The notes beneath the pieces are model-generated. The model saw only the letters and a list, made by a program, of their open reading frames with translations, had not been told where the DNA came from and searched no databases. This document shows positions 8,833 through 17,939 of a stretch of DNA of 37,947 nt, one piece after another. Where the stretch lies: NCBI GenBank assembly GCA_023443285.1, contig JAEZVB010000053.1:1-37947 (forward strand). The letters run 5' to 3'. The first letter of the stretch is position 1. Each line of letters starts with the position of its first letter. The DNA comes from Bacillota bacterium. Lineage in GTDB: Bacteria > Bacillota > Negativicutes > Sporomusales > Sporomusaceae. The position numbers and the translations under genes were made by a program.

Positions 8833-8865
8833 AAGCCGGGTTATTGCAAACAATAGCCCGGCTTA
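8833..8865 (-). promoter_or_regulatory. Intercistronic hairpin between malic enzyme and transporter
   Basis: AAGCCGGG-TATTG pairs with CAATA-CCCGGCTT around a 4-base loop. It lacks a U-tail on either strand, so it looks like an mRNA-processing or stability element that would let the two genes be expressed at different levels, not a full terminator. Confidence 0.6.
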
Positions 8866-8905
8866 TAGTTCAATCCCCTTGTTTGTTTTTCTTTATAACC
8901 TTCCC

Positions 8906-10138
8906 TTATTCTTTTTTTGTCCGGGCAGCTGTATTACTTCTAACCTGCTCAGGGTCAACTTGTATTCGGGCTACTCCCGTTTCCATAGCTGTCTTAGCAA
9001 CCGCTGCCGCAACTGCCGGAGCAACTCTGGGATCAAAGGCATCGACTACGACATAATCCTCCCTGAGATCTTTCTCTTCAATAAGGCCGGCAATGGCGTA
9101 CGCCGCCGCCAACTTCATAGCTTCATTAATCTGGCGTGCCCGCACATCCAAAGCCCCGCGGAAAACGCCGGGGAAAACAGTCACGTTATTAGTCTGGTTT
9201 GGGGCATCAGAGCGCCCAGTACCCACTACTTTGGCGCCTGCCGCTTTGGCCTCTTCGTAAGATACCTCAGGCACAGGATTTGCCATGGCAATGACAATAG
9301 CATCAGCGGCCATGGACGCAATGAGTTCTTTAGTAAACACACCAGGAGCCGAAACTCCGATAATGGCATCAGCACCACGCGTAATATCTGCTAAACTGCC
9401 CTGCGCTTTCGCTTTGTTGGAATTCTTGGCAAGTTCGGCCTGAACGCGGTTGAGTCCCGGCATACCATCATACAACGCACCATTAACGTCCACCATGGTC
9501 AAATTATTAGCTCCCGCACTTACCAATAGACGGCCAATTGATGATCCGGCCGCACCAGCACCATTTACAACGATCTTCGCAGTTATAATGTCCTTTTTCA
9601 CGAAACGCAGCGCGCCTAAGAGTGTAGCCAGCGCGGCAATTGCCGTTCCATGCTGATCATCATGAAAAACCGGAATATCCATAATTTCTTTTAGTTTATC
9701 TTCAATGTCATAGCATTTAGGAGAAGAGATATCCTCTAGATTAATCCCGGCAAATGTTGGTTGGAGCAATTTTACAGTCTCAATAAATTTATCGGGATCC
9801 TTGGTATCAATACAAATAGGAACCGCGTCAACATCCCCAAATACTTTGAATAGTACACACTTTCCTTCCATAACAGGCATAGCGGCTTCCGGCCCGATGT
9901 CGCCAAGTCCCAAAACCCTGGTTCCATCTGTTGCCACAGCAACCATATTACCCCGGCAGGTCAATTCGAAGGATAAGTCTTTGTTGGTCTTGATGTCTTT
10001 GCAGGGCTCTGCAACCCCCGGGGTATAGGCCAAGCTCAAATCACGCCGGTCTTTCAGAGGTACCTTGCTGGCTACTCCGAGTTTGCCTTGATTATCCCTG
10101 TGCAGTTTCATTGCTTCATCCCGAATAGTACCACTCAT
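8906..10138 (-). CDS. Malic enzyme, NAD(P)-dependent (oxaloacetate-decarboxylating)
   Basis: 410-residue short bacterial malic enzyme that converts malate to pyruvate and CO2 with NAD(P)H formation. Seen in order: the N-terminal SLAYTPGVAEPC segment, the metal- and substrate-binding GDIGPEAAMPVMEGK and FHDDQHGTA motifs, the Rossmann NGAGAAGSSIGR motif (about 193-204), and the late MANPVPEV and FPGVFRGALD segments. The protein ends soon after the catalytic part, so it lacks the phosphotransacetylase-like domain of long MaeB forms. A GGAGG-containing site precedes the ATG at 10138. The downstream DASS carrier makes this a malate uptake and decarboxylation unit. NAD versus NADP preference is not readable. 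Confidence 0.95.
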   Translation of the reverse strand: MSGTIRDEAMKLHRDNQGKLGVASKVPLKDRRDLSLAYTPGVAEPCKDIKTNKDLSFELTCRGNMVAVATDGTRVLGLGDIGPEAAMPVMEGKCVLFKVFGDVDAVPICIDTKDPDKFIETVKLLQPTFAGINLEDISSPKCYDIEDKLKEIMDIPVFHDDQHGTAIAALATLLGALRFVKKDIITAKIVVNGAGAAGSSIGRLLVSAGANNLTMVDVNGALYDGMPGLNRVQAELAKNSNKAKAQGSLADITRGADAIIGVSAPGVFTKELIASMAADAIVIAMANPVPEVSYEEAKAAGAKVVGTGRSDAPNQTNNVTVFPGVFRGALDVRARQINEAMKLAAAYAIAGLIEEKDLREDYVVVDAFDPRVAPAVAAAVAKTAMETGVARIQVDPEQVRSNTAARTKKE

Positions 10139-10339
10139 AAACTCCCATCCTCCATAAATAATTTTTTCAAAGTTTGTAACTTTCTGTTTTTTTCTCTGTC
10201 TTGCCTTACTTTTCCTTCTTTACAATTAACTTCCTTATGCCGCATCTACCACAAAAACAGATAAAGGCTTATAATGAAGAAAAGAATATCCATCCTTACA
10301 TAAATGCACTTATTACTTAACAGCGGAGGTTACTGGAAG

Positions 10340-11593
10340 ATGTTTAAATTCCTCTCGCAAATTCATTTGCCTGATATTCAATCCCGCGAATGGCTGCGCT
10401 ACATCGGACCGGGAATTTTAGTTACTGTTGGTTTTATCGACCCGGGCAACTGGGCTGCCAATATGGCAGCAGGCTCCGATTATAGCTATATGCTGTTGTG
10501 GATGGTTACGCTTTCCACGATTATGTTGATTTTTCTCCAACATAATGTCGCCCACCTTGGTATTGTTACCGGCTACTGCCTTTCCGAAGCCGCCACAATA
10601 TATCTTCCTCCCTGGCTTTCACGCCTGGCATTACTCTCAGCGCTAGGCGCGGCTACAGCAACCGCATTAGCAGAAATACTAGGTATGGCCATTGCCCTCA
10701 AACTCTTGTTGAACCTGCCGCTTGCTGCCGGTTCAATCATAGCAGCTCTGACTTCTGGTCTGCTACTTTGGAGTAGCTCCTATAGACGGTTAGAACGTTG
10801 GATTATCGGTTTTGTCTCACTAATAGGCCTGTCCTTTCTGTATGAACTTACTTTGGTTAATGTTGACTGGATGCAAGCGGCGGCGGGCTGGGTGACACCA
10901 AGTGTACCAGATGGCTCCTTGGTTATTATTATGAGTGTTTTAGGAGCTGTCGTAATGCCCCACAACCTGTTTCTCCACTCTGAGATCATCCAAAGCCGCC
11001 AATGGAATCTGGAAGAGGAAGCAGTTATCAAAAAACAATTAAATTATGAATTCCTGGACACGCTTTTTTCCATGCTGATCGGCTGGGCTATCAATAGTGC
11101 CATGATTCTAATTGCCGCCGTTACATTTTTCCAAAACCAAATCCATGTAGAAACCTTAGAACAGGCGGGGGATATGCTGACACCCCTCCTTGGCGGCAAT
11201 GCCTCTATTATCTTCGCATTTGCGCTGTTATTTGCCGGGGTATCATCAACAAGCACTGCAGGCATGGCCGCCGGCAGCATCTTTGCCGGTATGTTTCGCG
11301 AGCCTTATAATATTAAGGACTTGCATACCCGGATTGGCGTCTTGCTAACTTATGCAGCTGCTGTCTTTTTTATTTTTCTCATTTCTAATCCTTTTAAGGG
11401 ACTTGTACTGTCACAAATGCTTCTCAGCATACAATTACCTATAACCATTTTCCTACAGATATATTTGACTTCGTCCACTAAGGTTATGGGTAAATATGCT
11501 AACAGTACACTCCATAATGCCTTGCTGCTTGTCATTGGAGTCATTGTCAGCCTGCTTAATATCTGGCTGTTTATGGATCAATTAGCACAGTAA
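10340..11593 (+). CDS. NRAMP family divalent metal (Mn2+/Fe2+) transporter
   Basis: Proton-coupled importer of Mn2+/Fe2+ in the inner membrane, with about 11 helices. The metal site is intact: DPGN at 34-37 in helix 1 and A-V-V-M-P-H at 203-208 in helix 6, with Met206 as the sulfur ligand that favours transition metals over Mg2+. I chose the ATG at 10340 (417 residues) because GGAGG lies ten bases upstream; the ATG at 10304 lacks a site. It is divergent from the malic enzyme, a Mn2+/Mg2+-dependent enzyme, although no shared regulation is visible. No clear MntR box or terminator was found. Confidence 0.9.
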   Translation: MFKFLSQIHLPDIQSREWLRYIGPGILVTVGFIDPGNWAANMAAGSDYSYMLLWMVTLSTIMLIFLQHNVAHLGIVTGYCLSEAATIYLPPWLSRLALLSALGAATATALAEILGMAIALKLLLNLPLAAGSIIAALTSGLLLWSSSYRRLERWIIGFVSLIGLSFLYELTLVNVDWMQAAAGWVTPSVPDGSLVIIMSVLGAVVMPHNLFLHSEIIQSRQWNLEEEAVIKKQLNYEFLDTLFSMLIGWAINSAMILIAAVTFFQNQIHVETLEQAGDMLTPLLGGNASIIFAFALLFAGVSSTSTAGMAAGSIFAGMFREPYNIKDLHTRIGVLLTYAAAVFFIFLISNPFKGLVLSQMLLSIQLPITIFLQIYLTSSTKVMGKYANSTLHNALLLVIGVIVSLLNIWLFMDQLAQ

Positions 11594-11760
11594 CAAATTG
11601 AGCAGGAAACAACAGTGCATTTGCCTCATCACTTTTCCCTGGCACACCTAACTAAATTGAAGGGATTTTCTAATACTTGTCTAATATAAATCAAGAGTGT
11701 GTCTCTTCCATACATACAATGTCAAAAAATGTACTTTTTAAAAGAAAGGAGCAATGAGTA

Positions 11761-12852
11761 TTGAAAATAAAAGAGATTAAAATCGGCAAAGTAAGCATCC
11801 CCCTGAAAAAGCCTTTTAAGACCGCATTACGCCAAGTACATTCAGCAGAAGACATTATCATTAAGGTCGTAACCGATACCGGCGCTATCGGCTATGGTAA
11901 TGCACCGCCTACTGCTGTCATAACCGGCGATAGCCAAGATTCTATCGTGGCTGCCATTCGCGACACTCTTGGCCCCAAGCTGATTGGCATGGACATTGAC
12001 AACCTGGAAGGAATTATGACAACACTGGATACCGGGATGCTCCATAATAGTTCAGCCAAAGCCGCTCTGGATATCGCAGTATATGACTTATTTGGTCAAT
12101 TGCACAATATACCGCTATATAAGTTGTTTGGCGGTTATTGCAATAAGCTGACAACCGATTTGACGATTAGCGTCAATGACCCTAACGAAATGGTGCAGGA
12201 TTCGCTTGAAGCTATCGCAGCAGGTTATACTGAGCTAAAGCTAAAAGTCGGTACCGATGTAGTCATGGACTGCAAACGGGTTGAGGCCATCCGTGCGGCC
12301 GTGGGTTATGATGTAAAAATCCGGCTTGATGCCAATCAAGGCTGGACGCCCAAAGAAGCTGTCCGTATCATTCGTAAGTTTGAGCAGCTGGGTCTCGACA
12401 TTGAACTTATTGAGCAGCCTGTCAAAGCGCATGATTTCGCTGGGCTAAAATATGTCACTGACCGGGTGGAAACAGATATTATGGCTGACGAATCGGCGTT
12501 TGGCGCGTATGAAGTGTTCAAACTGCTCTCTATGTCGGCTTGTGATCTGATTAATATCAAATTAATGAAAGCCGGCGGCTTGCATAATGCTGTAAAAATC
12601 GCTCACTTCGCCGAAACTATGGGTATTGAGTGTATGCTGGGCTGCATGCTGGAAAGCAAAGTGGGAATTACTGCCGCAGCCAGTCTGGCTGCAGGGAAAA
12701 AGATTGTAACCAGAGCCGATTTGGATGCCGCTGTGCTATTGGCGGAAGATCCCATTGTCGGCGGCGTAAGTTTTTCGAAAAACGAAATTATTCTTTCTGA
12801 AGCTCCAGGCCTAGGTATTACCGATGTAAAAGGTTGGCAAGAAGTTAAGTAA
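11761..12852 (+). CDS. Dipeptide epimerase, enolase superfamily (L-Ala-D/L-Glu type)
   Basis: 363-residue enolase-superfamily enzyme that inverts the second residue of a dipeptide, classically L-Ala-D-Glu from peptidoglycan recycling. The active site is complete: K160-x-K162 as one acid/base, metal ligands Asp190 (LDANQG), Glu218 (IEQP) and Asp243 (ADES), and Lys267 on the opposite face (INIKLMKAGG). The D320-x-D322 pair in the last barrel strands binds the dipeptide amino group in known dipeptide epimerases. The start is TTG at 11761 with AAAGGAG upstream. It is 18 bases from the next gene, so an operon is likely. Specificity may differ from Ala-Glu. Confidence 0.88.
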   Translation: MKIKEIKIGKVSIPLKKPFKTALRQVHSAEDIIIKVVTDTGAIGYGNAPPTAVITGDSQDSIVAAIRDTLGPKLIGMDIDNLEGIMTTLDTGMLHNSSAKAALDIAVYDLFGQLHNIPLYKLFGGYCNKLTTDLTISVNDPNEMVQDSLEAIAAGYTELKLKVGTDVVMDCKRVEAIRAAVGYDVKIRLDANQGWTPKEAVRIIRKFEQLGLDIELIEQPVKAHDFAGLKYVTDRVETDIMADESAFGAYEVFKLLSMSACDLINIKLMKAGGLHNAVKIAHFAETMGIECMLGCMLESKVGITAAASLAAGKKIVTRADLDAAVLLAEDPIVGGVSFSKNEIILSEAPGLGITDVKGWQEVK

Positions 12853-12870
12853 AAAATAGGAGGTTTTATT

Positions 12871-14232
12871 TTGGGTATTGTAATTTCTTTACTCGTTACC
12901 TTTTGGGTAGGCTATCTTATTGTAAAAAAATATAAGCCACAACCAGTTCTGTTTATGGGTGGCTTAATACTAATGTTTGTCGCCGTAGCTCTCGGCCTCG
13001 GTCAAATTCTGCCGGCGAAGACCAGTACCGGCTCTGTTTTGTTTGATGCCTTTGAATTTATCAAACAAACCATGAGTTCCCGTGCAGCCGGACTCGGCCT
13101 CAACATCATGGCAGTAGGCGGTTTTGCCCGCTATATGGATCATATCGGTGCTAGTAAAGCGCTGGTAAAATTGACAATTAGACCGCTTTTGGCTTTGAAG
13201 TCTCCTTATATTGTCTTAGCCGGTGCTTGGGTTACCGGTATGTTTTTAGGTCTATGCATCAATAGCGCGTCAGGTCTAGCCATGCTCTTGATGGTAACCA
13301 TGTTCCCTGTACTTATCAGTCTGGGCGTCAGCCGCTTGTCAGCAACTGCCGCGATTGCCACTACCCTTTGCCTGGACTGGAGCCCCAGTGATACAGGCAC
13401 TATCCTGTCGGCAACCACTGCCGGTATTGATCCAGTTCTTTATTGGACTAATTATCAAGTACCCATTGCCGCTGTTGTAATCCCGATCGTTGCTGTCCTC
13501 CACTTTGTTACCCAAAAATGGATGGACAAACGCGATGGTCATGTAGTGCAAGCTATCGAGCTTGAAAAAACCGAAACAGATGAAAAGATGCCGCCAATGA
13601 TTTATGCTATTTTGCCGACCCTGCCGTTGATTTTGATTTTAGCTTTCAGCAGCTTGTGGATTTCCTGGATTAAAATGGATATTATCAAAGCCATGTTTAT
13701 CGGTGTAGTAATCGGCATGATTTTTGAATACATTCGTCATCGTGATGGAAAAAAAGTTTTTGCTGATATCCAATCCTTCTTTGACGGTCTTGGCATGCAA
13801 ATGGCCAATGTTATCACCCTGATTGTCGCCGGCGAAACGTTTGCCAAAGGCCTTATGGTCATGGGCACAATTGACGCCATCATCTCTTCTGCTCAATCGT
13901 CCGGCTTTGGTGCGGCAGGTATGATTCTTGTTATGATTGGAATTATCGCTGTTTCCTCAGTTGTCATGGGTTCAGGTAACGCGCCGTTCTTTGCCTTCGC
14001 CGCCTTAACTCCGACTGTTGCCGCCAAAATGTCGGTTGCACCGGTAGTTATGTTATTGCCGATGCACTTTGCCGCCAGTGCCGCGCGCGCTATTTCACCA
14101 ATCACCGCAGTTATTGTTGTTGCTTCCAGCATGGGCGGAGTATCCCCTTTTGATGTTGTAAAACGCACAGCCATCCCAATGATTGGGGCACTGATAACTA
14201 TCATAGTTGCTAACTTTGCTTTCTTCTATTGA
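12871..14232 (+). CDS. DcuC family C4-dicarboxylate-type transporter
   Basis: 453-residue carrier with about 12-14 helices that aligns by eye along its length with E. coli DcuC: a GGL-type helix, MSSRAAGLGLNIMAVGGFARYM-like segment, INSASGLAMLLMVTMFPV, VVMGSGNAPFFAF and AISPITAVIVVASSMGGVSPFDVVKRT. DcuC proteins exchange or export C4-dicarboxylates such as succinate in anaerobes. Cotranscription with a dipeptide epimerase raises the alternative that this member carries acidic dipeptides or a related dicarboxylic compound. The start is TTG at 12871, with GGAGG ten bases upstream. Confidence 0.85.
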   Translation: MGIVISLLVTFWVGYLIVKKYKPQPVLFMGGLILMFVAVALGLGQILPAKTSTGSVLFDAFEFIKQTMSSRAAGLGLNIMAVGGFARYMDHIGASKALVKLTIRPLLALKSPYIVLAGAWVTGMFLGLCINSASGLAMLLMVTMFPVLISLGVSRLSATAAIATTLCLDWSPSDTGTILSATTAGIDPVLYWTNYQVPIAAVVIPIVAVLHFVTQKWMDKRDGHVVQAIELEKTETDEKMPPMIYAILPTLPLILILAFSSLWISWIKMDIIKAMFIGVVIGMIFEYIRHRDGKKVFADIQSFFDGLGMQMANVITLIVAGETFAKGLMVMGTIDAIISSAQSSGFGAAGMILVMIGIIAVSSVVMGSGNAPFFAFAALTPTVAAKMSVAPVVMLLPMHFAASAARAISPITAVIVVASSMGGVSPFDVVKRTAIPMIGALITIIVANFAFFY

Positions 14233-14326
14233 TAATGCTTAGCTTATGTCAATCCTTTTGGGGTGCCGCCAGAAGCCTTAGCTATTCTTATGGCAACAAA
14301 ATTTTGTTATAGTAGAAATTAACAAT

Positions 14327-14370
14327 AAACCGGCTTGATTCCTTACTAAGCAAGGGATTAAGCCGGTTTT
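14327..14370 (+). terminator. Terminator between convergent genes
   Basis: AAACCGGCTT-GATTCC pairs with GGATT-AAGCCGGTTT around an 11-base loop, followed by T-rich sequence on the + strand and a weaker T-run on the minus strand. It serves the DcuC-family gene and could also stop the convergent gene ending at 14374. Confidence 0.85.
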
Positions 14371-14373
14371 ATT

Positions 14374-17300
14374 TCATTTCCTTTTCCTGATAGTTTTATA
14401 AATCGGTATTATCTTACTATAAGCCTTAGGGTTACGGGTACGTAATTTATCTAGCCAATAGGTTAGCTTTGTATAACTGTCCTCTTTTGCCGCCAGCCGC
14501 GTTAGCAGAAGGCTTAATCCGAATTCATATTGATTTGCTTTTACATATACAGCCAGCAGTTTGAACAGTGTTTGCTCAGAATGACTGTCCATGACTTTAG
14601 TTAGCGCCTCATCAGCCAATACCTCGCGGATATAGCTATGTTCATTCAAAGTTAGCAACGCGTAAAACCAGGTAATGCACTTTACTGAATCAGCTAACTG
14701 ATTTTGCAGCAACTGTCTTTCTAATTGGTTCAGAAACAATCCCTGCAGCAGGAGTTGTTGCTCCCTTATGCAGCTTTTATCAATTACCTTGGCAACTGAT
14801 TGGTTCTGTGTAAGTTGTTTGCCCTGATAGGACAGGCAAGGTAACCAAGTCAACAGGCATTGCTCATCAACCAAGACGGTTTTGCTTTCCTGGTTACCTA
14901 TATACATGGTAAACACCCCCGGAAAACCTTCGGCATCCAGTATACTATGTAGCCTTTCTAGCACCTCTGCCGGCGGCAATTGTTGTTCAACTGCAATATC
15001 GTACGCAGTCCCCCAGCCAATAAAAATGCGGCACCCACGGTTAACCGCGTTACGCAAGCATTTTATAATCTCAGCAGCAGCTGTTATTTCCGTAAGATCT
15101 GGCATCAGTAAAAACAACAGTTCGCGTGTGTCATCAATTGCCTGCCGGTAGGCGTTACTCCTATATGCGCCAAACGGACTTTCCTCAATGACAGAAGCGG
15201 AAAAAGGCTTATCCTGATTACGCAGTTTAGTAATGAAAGCAGTCCACTGCGCGTTGTTATTGCAGGCAGCTTGTACCTGTTCATGCCGTTGCCGGCCTTC
15301 CAGCGAACTTAGGGCAAACTCCAGTTTTGTGCAAAATTCCTGCTGCGCAAAATTCCAAACACGGCAAAAAATCTGATTATGGGCAACATCATACAACCAG
15401 ATTTCAGCAAATCGCAGTTTGCTGTCTTGTTGATACTGCGGTTCATACACATGAATGACAGGCTCTTGCTGTCGAACCAGATACCATTCCCTAATTTTCT
15501 CTTCTACACTATGGCTAACTTCCTGATTATCAACTGGGTAATACTCTCGCAGAGCCAGCTCTTCCTGCTTGTTGTAATAACGAAATAGCGGCAATTTGCA
15601 GTCAGTATCGCCAACACTATTCACCCCCTGCCTCCAGACATCCAGCCATTCATACTGAGCATTTACGGTAACAACCGCATTTCCAGAAAGTAGAGTAGTT
15701 ATAACCTTGCCGGTTTGGCATACCTCCCAGCCCAGCGCACTTAATTCATATTTTCTGTCCCCGCCATTTTGGCGTTCTATTAGTAAGCAACACTGGACAA
15801 GCTTGTTAACATGCTTATCAACCAAAGCCGCTTCCAAGTTTAGTAAGCCGGCGATTGCCTCTGGGCTGCTAAGTTCACTCAGACCACTGGCAATGCATTT
15901 CATAATATATTTTTCAAAAAGGTTATGGTCTCTGTGCCCTTCAAGGGTATATTCCACAGCCATAACCGCAACAGGCAGCAGCCATTCCCTGGCTTCAAGT
16001 AGTACCAGTCCGGGCTCCTTAGCAACTAGCTTTTGTGCGACAGAATCGCATTCTGCGCAGTTCCTCCGATGTATTGGCTCCCCGCGTTCGGCAGCTGCTC
16101 TCTCAGTTATGGCTTTCTTAGTTTCAGGTTGGTATTGCTGTATTTCACTAACCCATTCCCGTACAATGGAAATTCGTGTTTCATTATCAGGGCTTATACT
16201 GTCTTCTAATTGTTTTGTAATTTCTTCGATTCCAAGAAGGATAGCCGCATTCTCCTCAGCCAATTCTTCCAGTTTACTATTAGCTAACGCTGCCTTGTCC
16301 TCGATTTTCTCCAGACGTTGCTGCAAACTAAACTCCGCTTCGGCAGCACCAGTGTTATTTAGCCTACTCGACTGCGGTACCTGCTTACTGGAATTCAACA
16401 ATTGCTTTGTTAATGTGGTCATCTCATCCTGAATCTTGTTATAAGCCTGGTCCAGCGAATGCCCGCAGGCGGAAAGATGTTTATAACAGCCTTCGTAAAT
16501 ACGCTGGACAAGATGGTGGCATTCCAGTAGAACACTCTCCACTCCGGCAATGATTTGCCTGCGAAGAGCCTCTGGCGAATACGCCAGTTCTTCCATCGAC
16601 TTAGCTCTAATGATTAAATCAAATAAGCTTTTTTTCCATTGCTCGCAAAGACCGACTCTAGCCAGTAGCCCCGGCGGCGCAACAACCAATAAATCATTCG
16701 CTTGCTGACGCAATTGGCTGACACTTTGATTATTAACAGTCACGCTCTGGGTGTCTGTCGTGATCTGGCTTGTTGTCCAACCATAATCCTGAGCCATATC
16801 CTCCAGAGCCAGGTATAATTCACGAACTTGATTAATGGTTTCTATTTCTGGATATTTTAGATCACTCTGTTGTTGTTTTAGGATATTGACCTTCTCCAAT
16901 AAAAGGCTAATATCCTGATTCAGAAAAGCTACTACCGGAACTTGTTGCTGACGCTCAATTTCCCGGGCTGTATCCACAAAATCCATAAGATACTGATTGT
17001 ACTGCGCAACCGTAGCGATCTGTTCCTCCCGGCTGCCGCTTAGCAATACATATGCCTCTGGTTTTTGCGAAATAAGCAGCGTCAGGCATCTTACCAGCTT
17101 ATGTTTTTCCCTGTCCAGACAATTTAGTTGTGTTTCAAGGTCAATGATATCCTCTTGTACCCTTTTATTTTGTTGAGCCAGGACACCACTTTCCACAATG
17201 CTATCTACACAGGTGGCCATTTCATCCCGATGGACCTTCGCCTCAACAGCAGACTGTTCCTGGCACTCGTGCTTATAACCGGCAATTTCCCTGGTGATGG

Positions 17301-17544
17301 CGTCATATTCTTCCTGAATCTCGGCTTGCCGTCTGATACATTTGTCTAATTCTAGGCGAAGCCGTTTCGCTTCATTTTGGTGCTTGCGCAAATCCTGTTG
17401 GCACAAAGAGGCGCTTTGACGTAGGCAGCTTCCTGCAACATTATCTTCCATAAATATCTTGTCTTCGATTCTGCCATCACCACCTTTATGTAAGCTAGCC
17501 ATTTTAAGCGCAAGGGTTTCACAATGTTTTAGATGTTGCTTCAA
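14374..17544 (-). CDS. Large coiled-coil/winged-helix/degenerate PLD-fold protein of unknown function
   Basis: 1056 residues, no signal peptide or membrane helix, rich in Gln and Cys. Heptad-like coiled coils are seen at about 45-150 and 400-450. A HRRNCAECDS segment (492-501) could be a small metal or redox motif. A winged-helix-like region at about 552-612 reads AIAGLLNLEAALVDKHVNKL, then a YELSALGWEV wing. Residues about 800-925 look like a phospholipase-D fold: LLFLLMPDLTEITAAAEIIKCLRNAVNRGCRIFIGW, then ESKTVLVDEQCLLTWLPCLS where active enzymes have HxK...D...GSxN. The catalytic His is replaced (Glu886) and the GSxN part is lost, so nuclease or lipase activity is unlikely. The last 120 residues look like helical repeats. 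The start is TTG at 17544 without a good ribosome site; Met15 or Met32 are alternatives. Single gene between terminators. Confidence 0.8.
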   Translation of the reverse strand: MKQHLKHCETLALKMASLHKGGDGRIEDKIFMEDNVAGSCLRQSASLCQQDLRKHQNEAKRLRLELDKCIRRQAEIQEEYDAITREIAGYKHECQEQSAVEAKVHRDEMATCVDSIVESGVLAQQNKRVQEDIIDLETQLNCLDREKHKLVRCLTLLISQKPEAYVLLSGSREEQIATVAQYNQYLMDFVDTAREIERQQQVPVVAFLNQDISLLLEKVNILKQQQSDLKYPEIETINQVRELYLALEDMAQDYGWTTSQITTDTQSVTVNNQSVSQLRQQANDLLVVAPPGLLARVGLCEQWKKSLFDLIIRAKSMEELAYSPEALRRQIIAGVESVLLECHHLVQRIYEGCYKHLSACGHSLDQAYNKIQDEMTTLTKQLLNSSKQVPQSSRLNNTGAAEAEFSLQQRLEKIEDKAALANSKLEELAEENAAILLGIEEITKQLEDSISPDNETRISIVREWVSEIQQYQPETKKAITERAAAERGEPIHRRNCAECDSVAQKLVAKEPGLVLLEAREWLLPVAVMAVEYTLEGHRDHNLFEKYIMKCIASGLSELSSPEAIAGLLNLEAALVDKHVNKLVQCCLLIERQNGGDRKYELSALGWEVCQTGKVITTLLSGNAVVTVNAQYEWLDVWRQGVNSVGDTDCKLPLFRYYNKQEELALREYYPVDNQEVSHSVEEKIREWYLVRQQEPVIHVYEPQYQQDSKLRFAEIWLYDVAHNQIFCRVWNFAQQEFCTKLEFALSSLEGRQRHEQVQAACNNNAQWTAFITKLRNQDKPFSASVIEESPFGAYRSNAYRQAIDDTRELLFLLMPDLTEITAAAEIIKCLRNAVNRGCRIFIGWGTAYDIAVEQQLPPAEVLERLHSILDAEGFPGVFTMYIGNQESKTVLVDEQCLLTWLPCLSYQGKQLTQNQSVAKVIDKSCIREQQLLLQGLFLNQLERQLLQNQLADSVKCITWFYALLTLNEHSYIREVLADEALTKVMDSHSEQTLFKLLAVYVKANQYEFGLSLLLTRLAAKEDSYTKLTYWLDKLRTRNPKAYSKIIPIYKTIRKRK

Positions 17545-17630
17545 CGCTCGATTGTGCTACAGTTACAGACATATTCTATTAATAATATGTAAATCCTTCA
17601 GTTTTGTCCGCATACTCAGAAGATTGCTAC

Positions 17631-17673
17631 AAAAAAAACACGCCGAAGCCCACTTTCCCGACTTCTGCGTGTT
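17631..17673 (-). terminator. Terminator of the copper operon
   Basis: On the minus strand ACACGCAGAAGTC pairs with GGCTTCGGCGTGT (17638-17672) around a 9-base loop, followed by eight T. It lies 18 bases after the copZ stop. Confidence 0.92.
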
Positions 17674-17690
17674 TGTCTCCATTTTTGGCA

Positions 17691-17897
17691 TTACACTACG
17701 TCAAAACCAAGATCCTCCACAGCTTTGGCAAGTATTGCGCGACCAGCCGTGCCGGTTATATGCGCTTCTTTCTTTTCCAGACTGACACTGGCGTTTATAA
17801 CTCCCGGAATGGCTTGCAGAGCTTTTTCCACACTCATTTTGCAATGCCCGCAGGACATGCCTTCAATCTTCAATACTACTTCGCCTGACTGACTCAT
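17691..17897 (-). CDS. copZ: Copper chaperone, heavy-metal-associated domain
   Basis: 68-residue single HMA-domain protein that carries Cu(I) in the cytosol, probably to the ATPase encoded just upstream. The metal loop is GMSCGHC near residues 14-20, followed by helix MSVEKALQAIPGV and the usual beta strands. The start is the ATG at 17897, with AGGAGGTG eight bases upstream. A GTG at 17906 overlaps that site and is unlikely. It is the last gene of csoR-copA-copZ, 42 bases after copA. Confidence 0.93.
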   Translation of the reverse strand: MSQSGEVVLKIEGMSCGHCKMSVEKALQAIPGVINASVSLEKKEAHITGTAGRAILAKAVEDLGFDVV

Positions 17898-17939
17898 AGA
17901 GTTCACCTCCTTTGCCTATATGTACTAGGGCGTTGCTTG

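Noticed and set aside
8879..9394. 171-residue + strand ORF
   Set aside because: Antisense to the malic enzyme coding region and lacking protein-like composition.
15707..16432. 241-residue + strand ORF
   Set aside because: It lies wholly antisense to the 1056-residue gene, is Ser/Leu-rich without domain character, and has no ribosome site.
14374..17544. Active phospholipase D or nuclease call for the large protein
   Set aside because: The HxK histidine and the GSxN part are replaced, so catalysis is not supported.
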